A stretch of 21,596 nucleotides of DNA. Source: Geodermatophilaceae bacterium (GTDB taxonomy: Bacteria; Actinomycetota; Actinomycetes; Mycobacteriales; Geodermatophilaceae). Positions 1 through 7,726 of the stretch are shown piece by piece. How positions within the stretch are numbered: the first letter of the stretch is position 1; every line of letters starts with the position of its first letter. The DNA is taken from assembly GCA_013813215.1 (NCBI GenBank), contig JACCSC010000095.1, positions 1-21,596 of the forward strand, written 5' to 3'. The notes below the pieces were generated by a model. The model was not told the DNA's origin. It searched no databases and was given only the letters and a program-made list of their open reading frames with translations. The translations under genes were made by a program, and so were the position numbers.

Positions 1-408
1 GTGCATGAGCACCCACGGCACTCCGGCGTCCGCCAGCACCGCAGCCATCCCGGGATCGGCCTGCCCGCCGCTGACGTCGTTGACCAGCGCCGCGCCGACG
101 GTCAGGGCGCGCTCGGCCACCGCGGCCCGGGTGGTGTCGATGCTGACCGGTACGCCGTTCGCGGCCAGCTCGGCCACCACGGGCAGGACGCGGCGGATCT
201 CCTCGGCCGCGGCCACCCGCGAGGCGCCGGGCCGCGTCGACTCCCCGCCGACGTCCACGATGTCCGCGCCCTGCCGGTGCAGGAGCAGGCCGTGGGCCAC
301 GGCGTCGCCCACGCCGGCGAACCGGCCGCCGTCGGAGAACGAGTCGGGGGTCACGTTGAGGACCCCCATCACCAGGGTTTGCCCACGATCGGCGAGCAGG
401 TCGAGCAC
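1..408 (-). CDS. folP: Dihydropteroate synthase, N-terminal part (cut by window edge)
   Basis: Dihydropteroate synthase joins 4-aminobenzoate to 6-hydroxymethyl-dihydropterin diphosphate in cytosolic folate synthesis. I translated this strand by hand: 136 codons are visible and the 3' end lies beyond base 1. Recognisable family motifs, in order, are MGVLNVTPDSFSDGG near residue 14 (phosphate/pterin site), VDVGGESTRPGA, VSIDTT, NDVSGG and PWVLMH, which match the first half of the TIM barrel. The start is the GTG at 408-406. The folE stop TAG is in the same frame, one codon earlier (412-414), so no start further upstream is possible. The two genes are therefore separated by only 3 bases and are probably translationally coupled. 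An ATG at the MGVLNV motif is a shorter alternative. The neighbour folE belongs to the same pathway. Family identity is very secure; the exact start is less so. Confidence 0.93.
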   Translation of the reverse strand, partial: MLDLLADRGQTLVMGVLNVTPDSFSDGGRFAGVGDAVAHGLLLHRQGADIVDVGGESTRPGASRVAAAEEIRRVLPVVAELAANGVPVSIDTTRAAVAERALTVGAALVNDVSGGQADPGMAAVLADAGVPWVLMH

Positions 409-411
409 CGG

Positions 412-1512
412 CTAACGCCCGAGGATCAGGCTCATCGCCTCGGCCCGGGTCGTCGCGTCACGCTGCAGGGAGCCGCGGACGGCGGAGGTCACGGTGCGCG
501 ACCCCGGCTTGCGGATCCCCCGCATCGAGATGCACAGGTGCTCGGCCTCGATCACCACGATCGCACCGCGCGGTTCGAGCCGGGCGACCATGGCGTCGGC
601 GATCTGCCCGGTCAACCGCTCCTGCACTTGCGGGCGGCGAGCATAGAGGTCCACGAGGCGGGCCAGCTTGGACAGGCCGGTGATTTTGCCGGCCTTGTTC
701 GGGATGTAGCCGACGTGGGCCGTCCCGTGGAAGGGAACGAGGTGGTGCTCGCAGTTGTGCGTCAGATGGCCGCCGACGAGGAACGTCGGGTGCGGCGCAC
801 AGGTGAAACTGAACACCGTCCAGGGCAGCGAGGCCACTGACAGCGCCCGGACCCGCTCGACGCGCACCCACTCCGAGTCCGCGAGGGTGGTGTTGCGGCC
901 GGTCTGCGGGAACCCATGGCGCAGGAACCAGCCGTCCACGCGAGAGCGGGGTTCGCCACCCCTCCGCGTCGGATGAGGGGTGGCAAACCCTGCACTCGCC
1001 AGCTCCGCGGGGGATGTCCACTCGACGTCGTGCCCAGTGAGCTGTCCGGCCTCGGTCCAGCCGTCCCGGGTGGCGAAAGGGTGGTCCGCGGTGACCCGGA
1101 CCGAGCCACGTGCGGTCACCACCTCGACGAGCCGCGACACGGGGCGCCGGCTGATCGCGGTCACCGTCGTCGGCTCCACTCGCCCGTCGACCAGGGTCCA
1201 CAGCCGGTCACCGACCCGGACGTCGGAGGCCCGGCGGTCACCGCTCACCGCGTTGACGGTCTGCCGGGACGGGACACAGGTGGAGTACATCTCGATGTCC
1301 TTGACGATCACCATCTCCTCGTGGTTTTCGTCGAAGACGGTCTGCAGTGCGCCGGCCGGGTCGGTGTACAGGCCGGCGAAGATCTCCTGGTAGGCCCGGG
1401 CCACCCGGGACGGCGTGTCCCGCAGGCCCGGCCGTTCAGGATCCTCGCCGACGGCCAGCAGGAGTTCGCGGACCGCGGCCTCCGCCCGGGGGAGGTCGAC
1501 CCCCTCGGACAC
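412..1512 (-). CDS. folE: GTP cyclohydrolase I interrupted by an in-frame mini-intein
   Basis: GTP cyclohydrolase I converts GTP to 7,8-dihydroneopterin triphosphate, the first step of folate synthesis. The frame codes for 366 residues, whereas the family is usually near 190-200. The FolE parts are residues 1-78 (RDTPSRVARAY, EMYST) and 254-366 (CEHHLVPFHG, VGYIPN, GLSKLARLVD, RRPQVQERLT, HLCISMRGI). The 175 residues between them are an intein, annotated separately; removing them gives a normal 191-residue enzyme. The zinc ligands known from E. coli (Cys110, His113, Cys181) correspond to C254, H257 and C327 here. The intein sits directly before C254, so the zinc site cannot form before splicing. 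The start is GTG at 1512-1510, two bases after the ftsH stop; folP follows 3 bases after the stop. This indicates an ftsH-folE-folP operon. There is no frameshift or stop codon in the gene. Confidence 0.96.
   Translation of the reverse strand: MSEGVDLPRAEAAVRELLLAVGEDPERPGLRDTPSRVARAYQEIFAGLYTDPAGALQTVFDENHEEMVIVKDIEMYSTCVPSRQTVNAVSGDRRASDVRVGDRLWTLVDGRVEPTTVTAISRRPVSRLVEVVTARGSVRVTADHPFATRDGWTEAGQLTGHDVEWTSPAELASAGFATPHPTRRGGEPRSRVDGWFLRHGFPQTGRNTTLADSEWVRVERVRALSVASLPWTVFSFTCAPHPTFLVGGHLTHNCEHHLVPFHGTAHVGYIPNKAGKITGLSKLARLVDLYARRPQVQERLTGQIADAMVARLEPRGAIVVIEAEHLCISMRGIRKPGSRTVTSAVRGSLQRDATTRAEAMSLILGR
754..1278 (-). other. Mini-intein (protein-splicing element) inside FolE
   Basis: This in-frame insert covers folE residues C79 to N253. 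Splicing features visible in order are Cys at the first position; a Hint-like N-block containing ASDVRVGDRLW (block A region); TADHPF at 141-146, the block B TxxH motif with H144; a hydrophobic VFSF...PTFLVGG stretch (block F); and GGHLTHN|C at the end (block G), with penultimate His252, terminal Asn253 and +1 Cys254. FolE sequence reads continuously across the junctions (EMYST joined to CEHHLVP). I see no LAGLIDADG or HNH endonuclease motif between blocks B and F, only about 70 residues of linker. It is therefore a mini-intein that has lost, or never had, homing activity. All the expected splicing residues are present, so activity is plausible but not shown. Confidence 0.93.
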
Positions 1513-1514
1513 CG

Positions 1515-3506
1515 CTAGGGCGACTTCTGCAGCGACGGCGCCGGGTGATGGCCGTTGCTGGGCTCGTCCTGCGCGGCCGGCTTGGCGGGTGTCTGGACCG
1601 GCGGGCGGTCCGACGGGGTCCGCTTACCGAAGCCGTTGAACGGTGCCAGCGGCGGGCGCTTGTTCACCCGGCCGGCGATCCGAAGCATGTCGTCCTTGCT
1701 CAGGGTCTCCCGCTCCATGAGTTCGAGGACCATCGCGTCGAGGACGTCGCGGTACTCGACCAGGATCTCCCAGGCCTCGTCGTGGGCGGCCTCGATCAGG
1801 GCGCGGATCTCACCGTCGATGTCGGCGGCCACGGCGTCGGAGTACGTGCGCTGGTTGCCCATGTCGCGGCCGAGGAACGGCTGGGAGTCCGACGTCCCGT
1901 ACTTCACCGCGCCGAGCTTGGCGCTCATGCCGTATTCGGTGACCATCGAGCGGGCCAGCGAGGTGGCCTTGTCGATGTCGTCCCCGGCGCCGGTGGTCGG
2001 CTCGTGGAAGACCAGTTCCTCCGCCGCCCGGCCGCCGAGGGCGTAGGCCAGGGTGTCGATCATCTCCGACCGGGTCTGGGTGTACTTGTCCTCGGTGGGC
2101 AGCACCAGGGTGTGCCCGAGCGAACGGCCGCGGGGCAGGATCGTCACCTTGTGCACGGGGGCGAGCTTGGGCAGTGCCCAGGCGACGAGCGCGTGCCCGC
2201 CCTCGTGGTAGGCGGTGACCTTCTTCTCGGCCTCGCTCATCGCCCGCGTCTTGCGCTCCGGGCCGGCGATGACCCGGTCGATCGCCTCCTCGAGGGTGGC
2301 GTCGTCGATCATGGTCCGGTTGAACCGGGCGGTGAGCAGCGCGCCCTCGTTGATGACGTTGGCCAGATCGGCGCCGGTGAACCCCGGCGTACGGCGGGCC
2401 ACGGTGTCCAGGTCCAACCCGGGGGCGAACGGCTTGCCCTTGGCGTGCACCCGCAGGATCGCCTTGCGGCCCTCGAGGTCGGGGCGGTCCACGGCGATCT
2501 GCCGGTCGAACCGGCCCGGACGCAGCAGGGCGGGGTCCAGGATGTCCGGCCGGTTCGTGGCGGCGATCAGGATGACGCCGCTCTTGACGTCGAACCCGTC
2601 CATCTCGACGAGCATCTGGTTCAGCGTCTGCTCGCGCTCGTCGTGCCCACCGCCCATGCCCGCGCCACGGTGCCGGCCGACGGCATCGATCTCGTCGACG
2701 AAGATGATCGCCGGCGCGTTCTGCTTGGCCTGCTCGAAGAGATCCCGAACTCGGCTCGCGCCCACGCCGACGAACATCTCCACGAAGTCCGACCCGGAGA
2801 TCGAGTAGAACGGAACGCCGGCCTCGCCGGCCACCGCGCGGGCCAGCAGCGTCTTGCCCGTCCCGGGTGGGCCGAAGAGCAGGACGCCCTTGGGGATCTT
2901 GGCGCCGATCGCCTGGTACTTCGCCGGGTTCTGCAGGAAGTCCTTGATCTCCTGCAGTTCCTCGATCGCCTCGTCGGCTCCGGCCACGTCGGCGAACGTC
3001 GTCTTGGGCGTGTCCTTGGTGACCAGCTTGGCCTTGCTCTTGCCGAAGTTCATGACGCCCCGGCCGCCACCCTGCATCGAGGTCATCAGCCAGAACAGCA
3101 GGAGCAACAGGATGATGAACGGCACGACGCTGATCAGGAGCGAGACCAGGATGCTGTCCTGGCTGACCGAGGTGTCGAAGGAGCCGGCCGAGCCGCCGTC
3201 GGTTTCGCGGACCAGGTCGAAGATGAAGTCCGAAGCTTCGGCGGGATAGGACGCCTGGATCTTCTCGTTGCCGTCGACCGCCTCGTCGAGGGTCAGGTCG
3301 AGGGTCTGTTCCTTGTCGTTGATGACGACGGCGGAGACGTTGCCGTCCTCGAGCTGCTGCAGCGCGACCGAGGTCTTGACGACCTCGAACCCACCGTTGC
3401 CCTGGAACAGCGAGGGCAGGAGCAAGGCGAGCAGAACCGCCGAGACCACCCAGAACCAGGGTGAGCGGAAGATGCGCTTGCGTTCGATCTGGCGTGCAGG
3501 GGCCAC
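1515..3506 (-). CDS. ftsH: ATP-dependent zinc metalloprotease FtsH
   Basis: FtsH is the membrane-anchored AAA+ protease that extracts and degrades membrane and short-lived cytosolic proteins. From the start chosen here (663 residues), a transmembrane helix lies at about 15-34, an extracytoplasmic domain follows, and a second helix lies at about 120-142. Then come Walker A GPPGTGKT at 212-219, Walker B IIFVDEID at 267-274, the second region of homology with RPGRFDRQ near 330, the zinc motif HEGGH at 434-438, and the third metal ligand Asp near 510 (GAGDDIDKAT). The last 45 residues are proline-rich and low complexity, which is common in actinobacteria. The longest frame begins at GTG 3554. I prefer GTG 3506 because AGGAGG (3518-3523) lies upstream of it and the protein then starts close to the first helix. 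folE follows after 2 bases. Confidence 0.97.
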   Translation of the reverse strand: MAPARQIERKRIFRSPWFWVVSAVLLALLLPSLFQGNGGFEVVKTSVALQQLEDGNVSAVVINDKEQTLDLTLDEAVDGNEKIQASYPAEASDFIFDLVRETDGGSAGSFDTSVSQDSILVSLLISVVPFIILLLLLFWLMTSMQGGGRGVMNFGKSKAKLVTKDTPKTTFADVAGADEAIEELQEIKDFLQNPAKYQAIGAKIPKGVLLFGPPGTGKTLLARAVAGEAGVPFYSISGSDFVEMFVGVGASRVRDLFEQAKQNAPAIIFVDEIDAVGRHRGAGMGGGHDEREQTLNQMLVEMDGFDVKSGVILIAATNRPDILDPALLRPGRFDRQIAVDRPDLEGRKAILRVHAKGKPFAPGLDLDTVARRTPGFTGADLANVINEGALLTARFNRTMIDDATLEEAIDRVIAGPERKTRAMSEAEKKVTAYHEGGHALVAWALPKLAPVHKVTILPRGRSLGHTLVLPTEDKYTQTRSEMIDTLAYALGGRAAEELVFHEPTTGAGDDIDKATSLARSMVTEYGMSAKLGAVKYGTSDSQPFLGRDMGNQRTYSDAVAADIDGEIRALIEAAHDEAWEILVEYRDVLDAMVLELMERETLSKDDMLRIAGRVNKRPPLAPFNGFGKRTPSDRPPVQTPAKPAAQDEPSNGHHPAPSLQKSP

Positions 3507-3517
3507 TGTTTCCCCGG

Positions 3518-3523
3518 CCTCCT
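3518..3523 (-). promoter_or_regulatory. Ribosome binding site supporting the ftsH start at 3506
   Basis: The minus strand reads AGGAGG here, 11 bases before the GTG at 3506-3504. The spacing is on the long side; a GGGG run closer to the start could also pair with 16S rRNA. This site is what favours the shorter FtsH over the 16-residue longer one beginning at 3554. Confidence 0.5.
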
Positions 3524-3553
3524 GACTGGTTAGGTGCGGTACTCGACGGTACA

Positions 3554-3567
3554 CCGGGAGATCCCGG
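3554..3567. promoter_or_regulatory. Dyad upstream of ftsH
   Basis: CCGGGA-GA-TCCCGG is a perfect 6-base inverted repeat with a 2-base centre. It lies about 50 bases before the preferred ftsH start, between hpt and ftsH. It could be an operator in an ftsH promoter. In GC-rich DNA such a dyad can also arise by chance, and I see no convincing -35/-10 pair around it. Confidence 0.3.
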
Positions 3568-3600
3568 GGCAGCCTGCTTCAAGCAACGCCGATCAGCGTG

Positions 3601-3615
3601 CGGACGTTCCGTCCG
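3601..3615 (-). terminator. Candidate hairpin terminator after hpt
   Basis: On the minus strand, six bases past the hpt stop, CGGACG-GAA-CGTCCG forms a perfect 6-bp GC-rich stem with a 3-base loop. There is no following T run, as is common for actinobacterial intrinsic terminators. It may separate hpt from ftsH or act as an attenuator or RNA-stability element. Confidence 0.4.
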
Positions 3616-3621
3616 GCCGGC

Positions 3622-4164
3622 TCAGCCGGAGTACACCGACGGCTTCAGCAAGCCGATGTAGGGCAGGTCGCGGTAGCGCTCGGCGTAGTCCAGGCCGTAG
3701 CCGACGACGAACTCGGCGGGGATGTCGAACCCGACGTACCGCACGTTGACCGGCACCTTCACCGCGTCGGGCTTGCGCAGCAGCGTGCACACCTCCAGGG
3801 ACAGCGGCTGCCGGCTGCGCAGGTTGCGCAGCAGCCAGGACAGGGTGAGCCCGGAGTCGATGATGTCCTCCACGACCAGGACGTGCTGGTCGGAGATGTC
3901 GCGGTCGAGGTCCTTGAGGATGCGCACGATGCCGGAGGACGACGTCGAGGAGCCGTACGACGAGACCGCCATGAAGTCCATCTGCGTGGGCCGCTGCAAG
4001 GCCCGGGCCAGGTCGGACATGAACATCACCGCGCCCTTGAGGACGCCGATGAGCAGAATTTCACGCTCGGCGTAGTCGGCCGCTACCTGCTCGGCGAGCT
4101 CGTGCACCTTCGCGGCGATGCTGGCCTCGTCGATCAGGACCTTCTCGATCTCACCGTCGTACAC
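3622..4164 (-). CDS. hpt: Hypoxanthine phosphoribosyltransferase
   Basis: This cytosolic purine-salvage enzyme transfers the phosphoribosyl group of PRPP to hypoxanthine or guanine. The PRPP-binding signature LVVEDIIDSGLT sits at about residues 96-107. Other family blocks are LLIGVLKGAVMFM (PPi loop region), SSYGSSTSSSG (flexible loop), LLRKPDA and VGFDIPAEFVVGYGLDYAE (purine pocket). The open frame reaches 4224, but the first 20 residues of that version do not resemble the family. I chose the GTG at 4164-4162 (VYDGEIEKVLI), giving 180 residues, close to the usual length and N-terminus. With this start the gene overlaps the end of tilS by 14 bases, so the two are probably translated together; tilS-hpt-ftsH is a gene order I recall from other actinobacteria. 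Confidence 0.95.
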   Translation of the reverse strand: MYDGEIEKVLIDEASIAAKVHELAEQVAADYAEREILLIGVLKGAVMFMSDLARALQRPTQMDFMAVSSYGSSTSSSGIVRILKDLDRDISDQHVLVVEDIIDSGLTLSWLLRNLRSRQPLSLEVCTLLRKPDAVKVPVNVRYVGFDIPAEFVVGYGLDYAERYRDLPYIGLLKPSVYSG

Positions 4165-5125
4165 GGAGGTGCAGCCTGCCAGATGCCCGTCGGACCTCCG
4201 CGCCGCCCGGCAACGCCACCGCACCCTGCCCGCGCCACTCCGTCACCAGCGCCTCGACGGCGGCCAGGTGTGCGGCGGTGAGGGCGCCGACCGGGGCCAG
4301 CCAGAGCCGCAGCAGGCGCCCGCGTAGGGCCGGCGGCTGGTCGGTGAAGACCGACACCGACGGCGCCGGTTCGGTCAACCGGCTCACCGCGAGGACGGCG
4401 GCCTGCGCGTCCAGTTCGGCGCAGTCCTCCCGCAGCAGGTCGGCGGTCCGGGCCAGCGCGGCGGCGACTCCGCCCTGCAGCACGTCCTCCAGCAGCGGGA
4501 GCACCTCCTGCCGCAGCCGCACCCTGGTGTACGACGGGTCGGCGTTGTGCGGGTCGTCCCAGACCGGCATTCCCTCGGCGGCGCAGGCCGCCCGGGTCGT
4601 GCTCCGGCGTACGCCGAGCAGTGGGCGCAGCCATGGCCGGTCCGCCTCGCTCATCCCGGCGATCGACCGCGGCCCGGAGCCGCGTCCGAGCCCGAGCAGT
4701 ACCGTCTCGGCCTGGTCGTCGAGGGTGTGCCCCAATGCCACCCAACCCCCGCCGCTGCTCGCCTGCAGTGCCGCGTAGCGGGCGGTGCGGGCGCGCGCTT
4801 CCGGCCCGCCGCCGCCGGCCGCCGGTACGTCGACGCGCACCACCGTGACCGGCTCCAACCGGAGCTGGCGCAGCGTGTCGGCGACCGCCGCCGCGGCCTC
4901 GGCGGAGTCGGGTTGCAGTCCGTGATCGACTACCACGGCGGCCGGTCGGACCGGCCAGCGGGCGGCCTCGAAGGCGACCGCGGTGGCCAGGGCGATGCTG
5001 TCGGCGCCGCCGCTGCAGGCCACGGTGATCGGCTCACCGGCCGCCAGGTGCGCGGCGACCGCCCGGCGTACTGCAGTGCGCACCGCGGCGACGGCGGGAT
5101 CGGGCGACCCCGGAGGGCCCGGCAT
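4151..5125 (-). CDS. tilS: tRNA(Ile)-lysidine synthase
   Basis: TilS adds lysine to C34 of the CAU-anticodon tRNA-Ile, so that it reads AUA and is charged with isoleucine. The PP-loop SGGADS is at residues 38-43. Further family features are VVVDHGL, ARYAAL, the catalytic-core GHTLDDQAETVLLGL near 132-146, and PWLRPLLGVRR. The region WDDPHNADPSYTRVRLRQEVLP is the conserved tail of the N-terminal domain. At 324 residues it is a short actinobacterial-type TilS with only a brief C-terminal domain. The start is ATG at 5125-5123, 3 bases after the upstream protease gene's stop; the 3' end overlaps hpt. The essential function and operon position make the assignment firm. Confidence 0.95.
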   Translation of the reverse strand: MPGPPGSPDPAVAAVRTAVRRAVAAHLAAGEPITVACSGGADSIALATAVAFEAARWPVRPAAVVVDHGLQPDSAEAAAAVADTLRQLRLEPVTVVRVDVPAAGGGGPEARARTARYAALQASSGGGWVALGHTLDDQAETVLLGLGRGSGPRSIAGMSEADRPWLRPLLGVRRSTTRAACAAEGMPVWDDPHNADPSYTRVRLRQEVLPLLEDVLQGGVAAALARTADLLREDCAELDAQAAVLAVSRLTEPAPSVSVFTDQPPALRGRLLRLWLAPVGALTAAHLAAVEALVTEWRGQGAVALPGGAEVRRASGRLHLRVRR

Positions 5126-5128
5126 CGG

Positions 5129-6217
5129 TCAGGCGTCGAGCGCGAGCGGGCGGCCGTGGACCCGGCGCACCCAGTCGCCGGGGGCGGCCAGCTCGTCCTT
5201 GCGCGGCAAGGTCCCCGGCGAGGTCCAGACGGCGTTGAAGCCGTCCATGCCGACCTCGGCCACCACACCGGAGACGAACTTGCGGCCGTCGGCGTACTGC
5301 TTCATCTTCTGATCCAGGCCGAGCAGCCTTCGCAGCATCCGGTCCAGCGGGCTGGTGCCTTCGCGGCGCTTGCCGAACTTCCGCCGGATCGTGGCCACGG
5401 ACGGCACCACGGCCGGGCCGACCTCGTCCATGACGTACTCCGCGTGGCCCTCGACCAGGCTCATCATCGCCGTCAGCCGGTCCAGGATCGCGCGCTGCTC
5501 CGGATTCTGGACGAGCGCGAGGATCCCCTCCCCCGCAGCGTCGCCGGCCTTGTCACCCGAGCCCCGCACCGAGGACGACAGCGCCTTGAGCACGACCTGC
5601 AGCCGCTGCTTGAGCACCTCGGGATCGGTGTCGGTGGCGGCCACGAACTCCCCGAGCTCGGAACGCAGGTGATCCGCGAGCCACGGGACGGCGGTGAACT
5701 GCAGCCGGTGGGTCTGCTCGTGCAGGCATACCCACAGCCGGAAGTCCGAGGGGTCGACGCCAAGGCGTCGTTCGGCGTCGACGATGTTCGGCGCGACCAG
5801 CAGAAGCTGGCCTCCGTCCGGGCCCAGAACGTCGTACTGGCCCAGCACGCGGGCGGCCACGAAGGCCAGCACCGCGCCGGCCTGGACGCCGGTGGCGCGG
5901 GAGCCGACGGCGAGGGCCAGGCCGCTCGGGGGACGCTCGCTGCGGGCCTGCAGTTGCTCGACCAGCGGGCCGAGCACGTGCGCCATGCCGGCGCAGTTGA
6001 CGTCGATCCAGGCCGCCCGGTCCACGACCCGGACCGGCGCGGTCAGGTCGCCGCCGGCCATCCGGGTCACGTCGCGGACGTGCCCGTCGGCCCGGATCGC
6101 TGCAACCCGAAGCTCGTTCACCGCGTCGGTGGCGTCCTCCAGGGTGATCTCGGGTCCAGGGCGAACCAGCCGCCGCGCGGTGGAGGCGGCCAGATCCCAG
6201 TCGACCATCGAGCTCAT
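5129..6217 (-). CDS. DUF2342-family zinc-dependent metalloprotease
   Basis: This belongs to the actinobacterial DUF2342/zincin-like family, often labelled zinc-dependent metalloprotease or F420-biosynthesis associated; its substrate is unknown to me. The zinc-binding HExxH is HEQTH at residues 166-170 (LHEQTHRLQF). A second conserved block, VEGHAEYVMDEVG near 255, could supply the third ligand and structural contacts. The open frame continues to 6415, but that extension overlaps dacB and reads like low-complexity shadow sequence. I chose ATG 6217 (MSSMVDWDL), giving 362 residues; ATG 6208 is a close alternative. No signal peptide or membrane helix is seen, so it is probably cytosolic. It sits between dacB and tilS, an arrangement I recall as conserved in actinobacteria. 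Confidence 0.88.
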   Translation of the reverse strand: MSSMVDWDLAASTARRLVRPGPEITLEDATDAVNELRVAAIRADGHVRDVTRMAGGDLTAPVRVVDRAAWIDVNCAGMAHVLGPLVEQLQARSERPPSGLALAVGSRATGVQAGAVLAFVAARVLGQYDVLGPDGGQLLLVAPNIVDAERRLGVDPSDFRLWVCLHEQTHRLQFTAVPWLADHLRSELGEFVAATDTDPEVLKQRLQVVLKALSSSVRGSGDKAGDAAGEGILALVQNPEQRAILDRLTAMMSLVEGHAEYVMDEVGPAVVPSVATIRRKFGKRREGTSPLDRMLRRLLGLDQKMKQYADGRKFVSGVVAEVGMDGFNAVWTSPGTLPRKDELAAPGDWVRRVHGRPLALDA

Positions 6218-6257
6218 GCCGGCCACCGTACGCAGTTTCGCGCAGAGCGGCCCGGGG

Positions 6258-7646
6258 TCAGCGGCAGCCGCAGCCGGCCAGCACGCTCGCCAGTTCGTCC
6301 AGGGCCTCCTCCGCCGGGTAGCGGCCGCCGACCGGCACCGCGTCGGCGACAAAGGCGAACACGAGGAGCCGGCCGTCAGCAGTCTCGACCACACCGGCCA
6401 GGGCGCTGGTGCCATCCAGCGTCCCGGTCTTGGCGCGGAGGACTCCCGCGGCGGAACTGGCCAGGAAGCGCTCGCTCAGGGTGCCGTCGTACCCCGCCAC
6501 CGGCAGTCCGGCCAGCAGTCCGCGCCCGGGGGCGGTCGGCGCACCGGCGGCCCGGACCAGGATCTCGGTGAGCAGGTCGGCGGTCATCAGGTTGCGCGGC
6601 GACAGACCGCTGCCGTCGACCACCACGGCGCCGGCCGTGGACAAGCCGGCCTGCTCCAGCGCGGCGAGGACGGCATCCGCCGCGCCCTCGAACGAGGCCG
6701 GCGCACCGGCGGCCAGCGCCACCTGCCGGGCCAGCGCTTCGGCCAGGACGTTGTCGCTGGCCGCGAGCATCTGCTCGACGAGCCGCTCGACGGGAGCCGA
6801 CTGCACCTGGCCGAGGACCGCAGCACCCGATCCGGCGGTCCCGCCGGCGACCGGGACGTCCGGTACGCCGAGAGCCTCGGCCAGGGCCTGACCCGCCTGC
6901 AGGGCCGGCAGGCTGCTGCGCAGGCCCGGGTCACGCGGGCCGAACCGGCCGCCGTCGACCATCACTGCGGTGATCGGCGCGGCGTAGCTGCTCGGTGCGT
7001 CCCCCACCCCCCAGCCCGGACCGGTGGCCGGCCCGGTGAAGTAGCCGATGTCGACGCTGATCGCCGTGACCGGACCCGGTATCGCGGCGCTGACCTGGGC
7101 GGCCAGGTCGGAGATGGTGGCCGCGCCGGCGTACGCGTTGCCCTCCGGCGCGCTGGACAGCGTCACGTCCCCGCCGCCGACGAGCACGATCTGGCCCGGG
7201 GCGGGGCCGGCGAGCACGGCCGTCGCCAGCCGCAGCCCAGGTTCCACCGACAGTTCGACCGCCAGGGCGGTTGCCAGCTTGAGCGTGGAGGCCGGTACGA
7301 CGAGGCGGTCGGAGGCCTGGGCGAACAGCACGTCCCCGCTGGCCGGGTCGGCGATCCGGCCGCTGATCGGACCACCGAAGCGCACGTCAGATAGCTCGGG
7401 GCCGAGCAGGCCGGCCAGGACCGCCGGGTCGGGCAGCGGCTCACCCCCGACATCGGCGGGCAGCACCGGCGCCGGGTTGCCGGCCGCGGGCAGGACCGGG
7501 GTCGGCGCGGGAGACCCGGAGACCTGGCGGGTGGCTTCCGGGCCGCGGAGCAGGTTCGCGCCGAGGAGAGCCAGCACGGTGAGCACCGTGAGGACGGCAA
7601 CCGCCACGGTGATCCGCCGCCGCCGGTAGACCGGGGCCGTCGGCAT
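6258..7646 (-). CDS. dacB: D-alanyl-D-alanine carboxypeptidase/endopeptidase (PBP4 type)
   Basis: This is a family S13 DD-peptidase acting on peptidoglycan stem peptides outside the membrane. The N-terminus has an arginine cluster (YRRRR) followed by a hydrophobic helix at about 12-32, a signal anchor, then a proline/alanine-rich linker. The penicillin-binding motifs are all present: SxxK as PASTLK with catalytic S120 and K123, SxN as SDN at 297-299, and KTG at 406-408 (RAKTGTL). GSGLSPRN is also typical of the family. The longest frame starts at a TTG (7670). I chose ATG 7646 (MPTAPVYRRRR), giving 462 residues; neither start has a strong ribosome binding site. It is divergent from ppa, with an 80-base gap that must hold both promoters. 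Confidence 0.93.
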   Translation of the reverse strand: MPTAPVYRRRRITVAVAVLTVLTVLALLGANLLRGPEATRQVSGSPAPTPVLPAAGNPAPVLPADVGGEPLPDPAVLAGLLGPELSDVRFGGPISGRIADPASGDVLFAQASDRLVVPASTLKLATALAVELSVEPGLRLATAVLAGPAPGQIVLVGGGDVTLSSAPEGNAYAGAATISDLAAQVSAAIPGPVTAISVDIGYFTGPATGPGWGVGDAPSSYAAPITAVMVDGGRFGPRDPGLRSSLPALQAGQALAEALGVPDVPVAGGTAGSGAAVLGQVQSAPVERLVEQMLAASDNVLAEALARQVALAAGAPASFEGAADAVLAALEQAGLSTAGAVVVDGSGLSPRNLMTADLLTEILVRAAGAPTAPGRGLLAGLPVAGYDGTLSERFLASSAAGVLRAKTGTLDGTSALAGVVETADGRLLVFAFVADAVPVGGRYPAEEALDELASVLAGCGCR

Positions 7647-7726
7647 CGGGCCACTGTACGCAGCGGCCAACCCTCGCGGTCGCTGTCAGACTGGACCTCC
7701 GACAAGTGAAAGAGCAGGGCGGCAGC
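7647..7726. promoter_or_regulatory. Divergent intergenic region between dacB and ppa
   Basis: These 80 bases separate two divergent start codons, so promoters for both genes are expected here or just inside the genes. I could not pick out a convincing -35/-10 pair on either strand. A purine-rich AGCAGGGCGGC just before base 7727 may serve as the ppa ribosome binding site. Confidence 0.3.

Noticed and set aside
50..57. Arg in place of the Walker A lysine in the delta' subunit (residue positions 50-57 of the holB product) as a sign of gene decay
   Set aside because: Delta' subunits commonly lack a functional ATPase site, and a GRS version is what I recall for actinobacteria, so this is normal.
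754..1278. The folE insert as an assembly error, frameshift or extra catalytic domain
   Set aside because: It is in frame, exactly bounded by Cys and His-Asn|Cys junctions with FolE sequence restored on both sides, and carries the block B TxxH; an intein explains everything seen.
1347..3464. A 705-codon open frame on the plus strand
   Set aside because: It lies antisense to ftsH, has no recognisable domains and a residue composition typical of GC-rich shadow frames, while the minus strand encodes an unmistakable FtsH.
4547..6571. A 674-codon open frame on the plus strand
   Set aside because: It is antisense to tilS and the DUF2342 protease, without family motifs; both minus-strand genes carry clear catalytic motifs.
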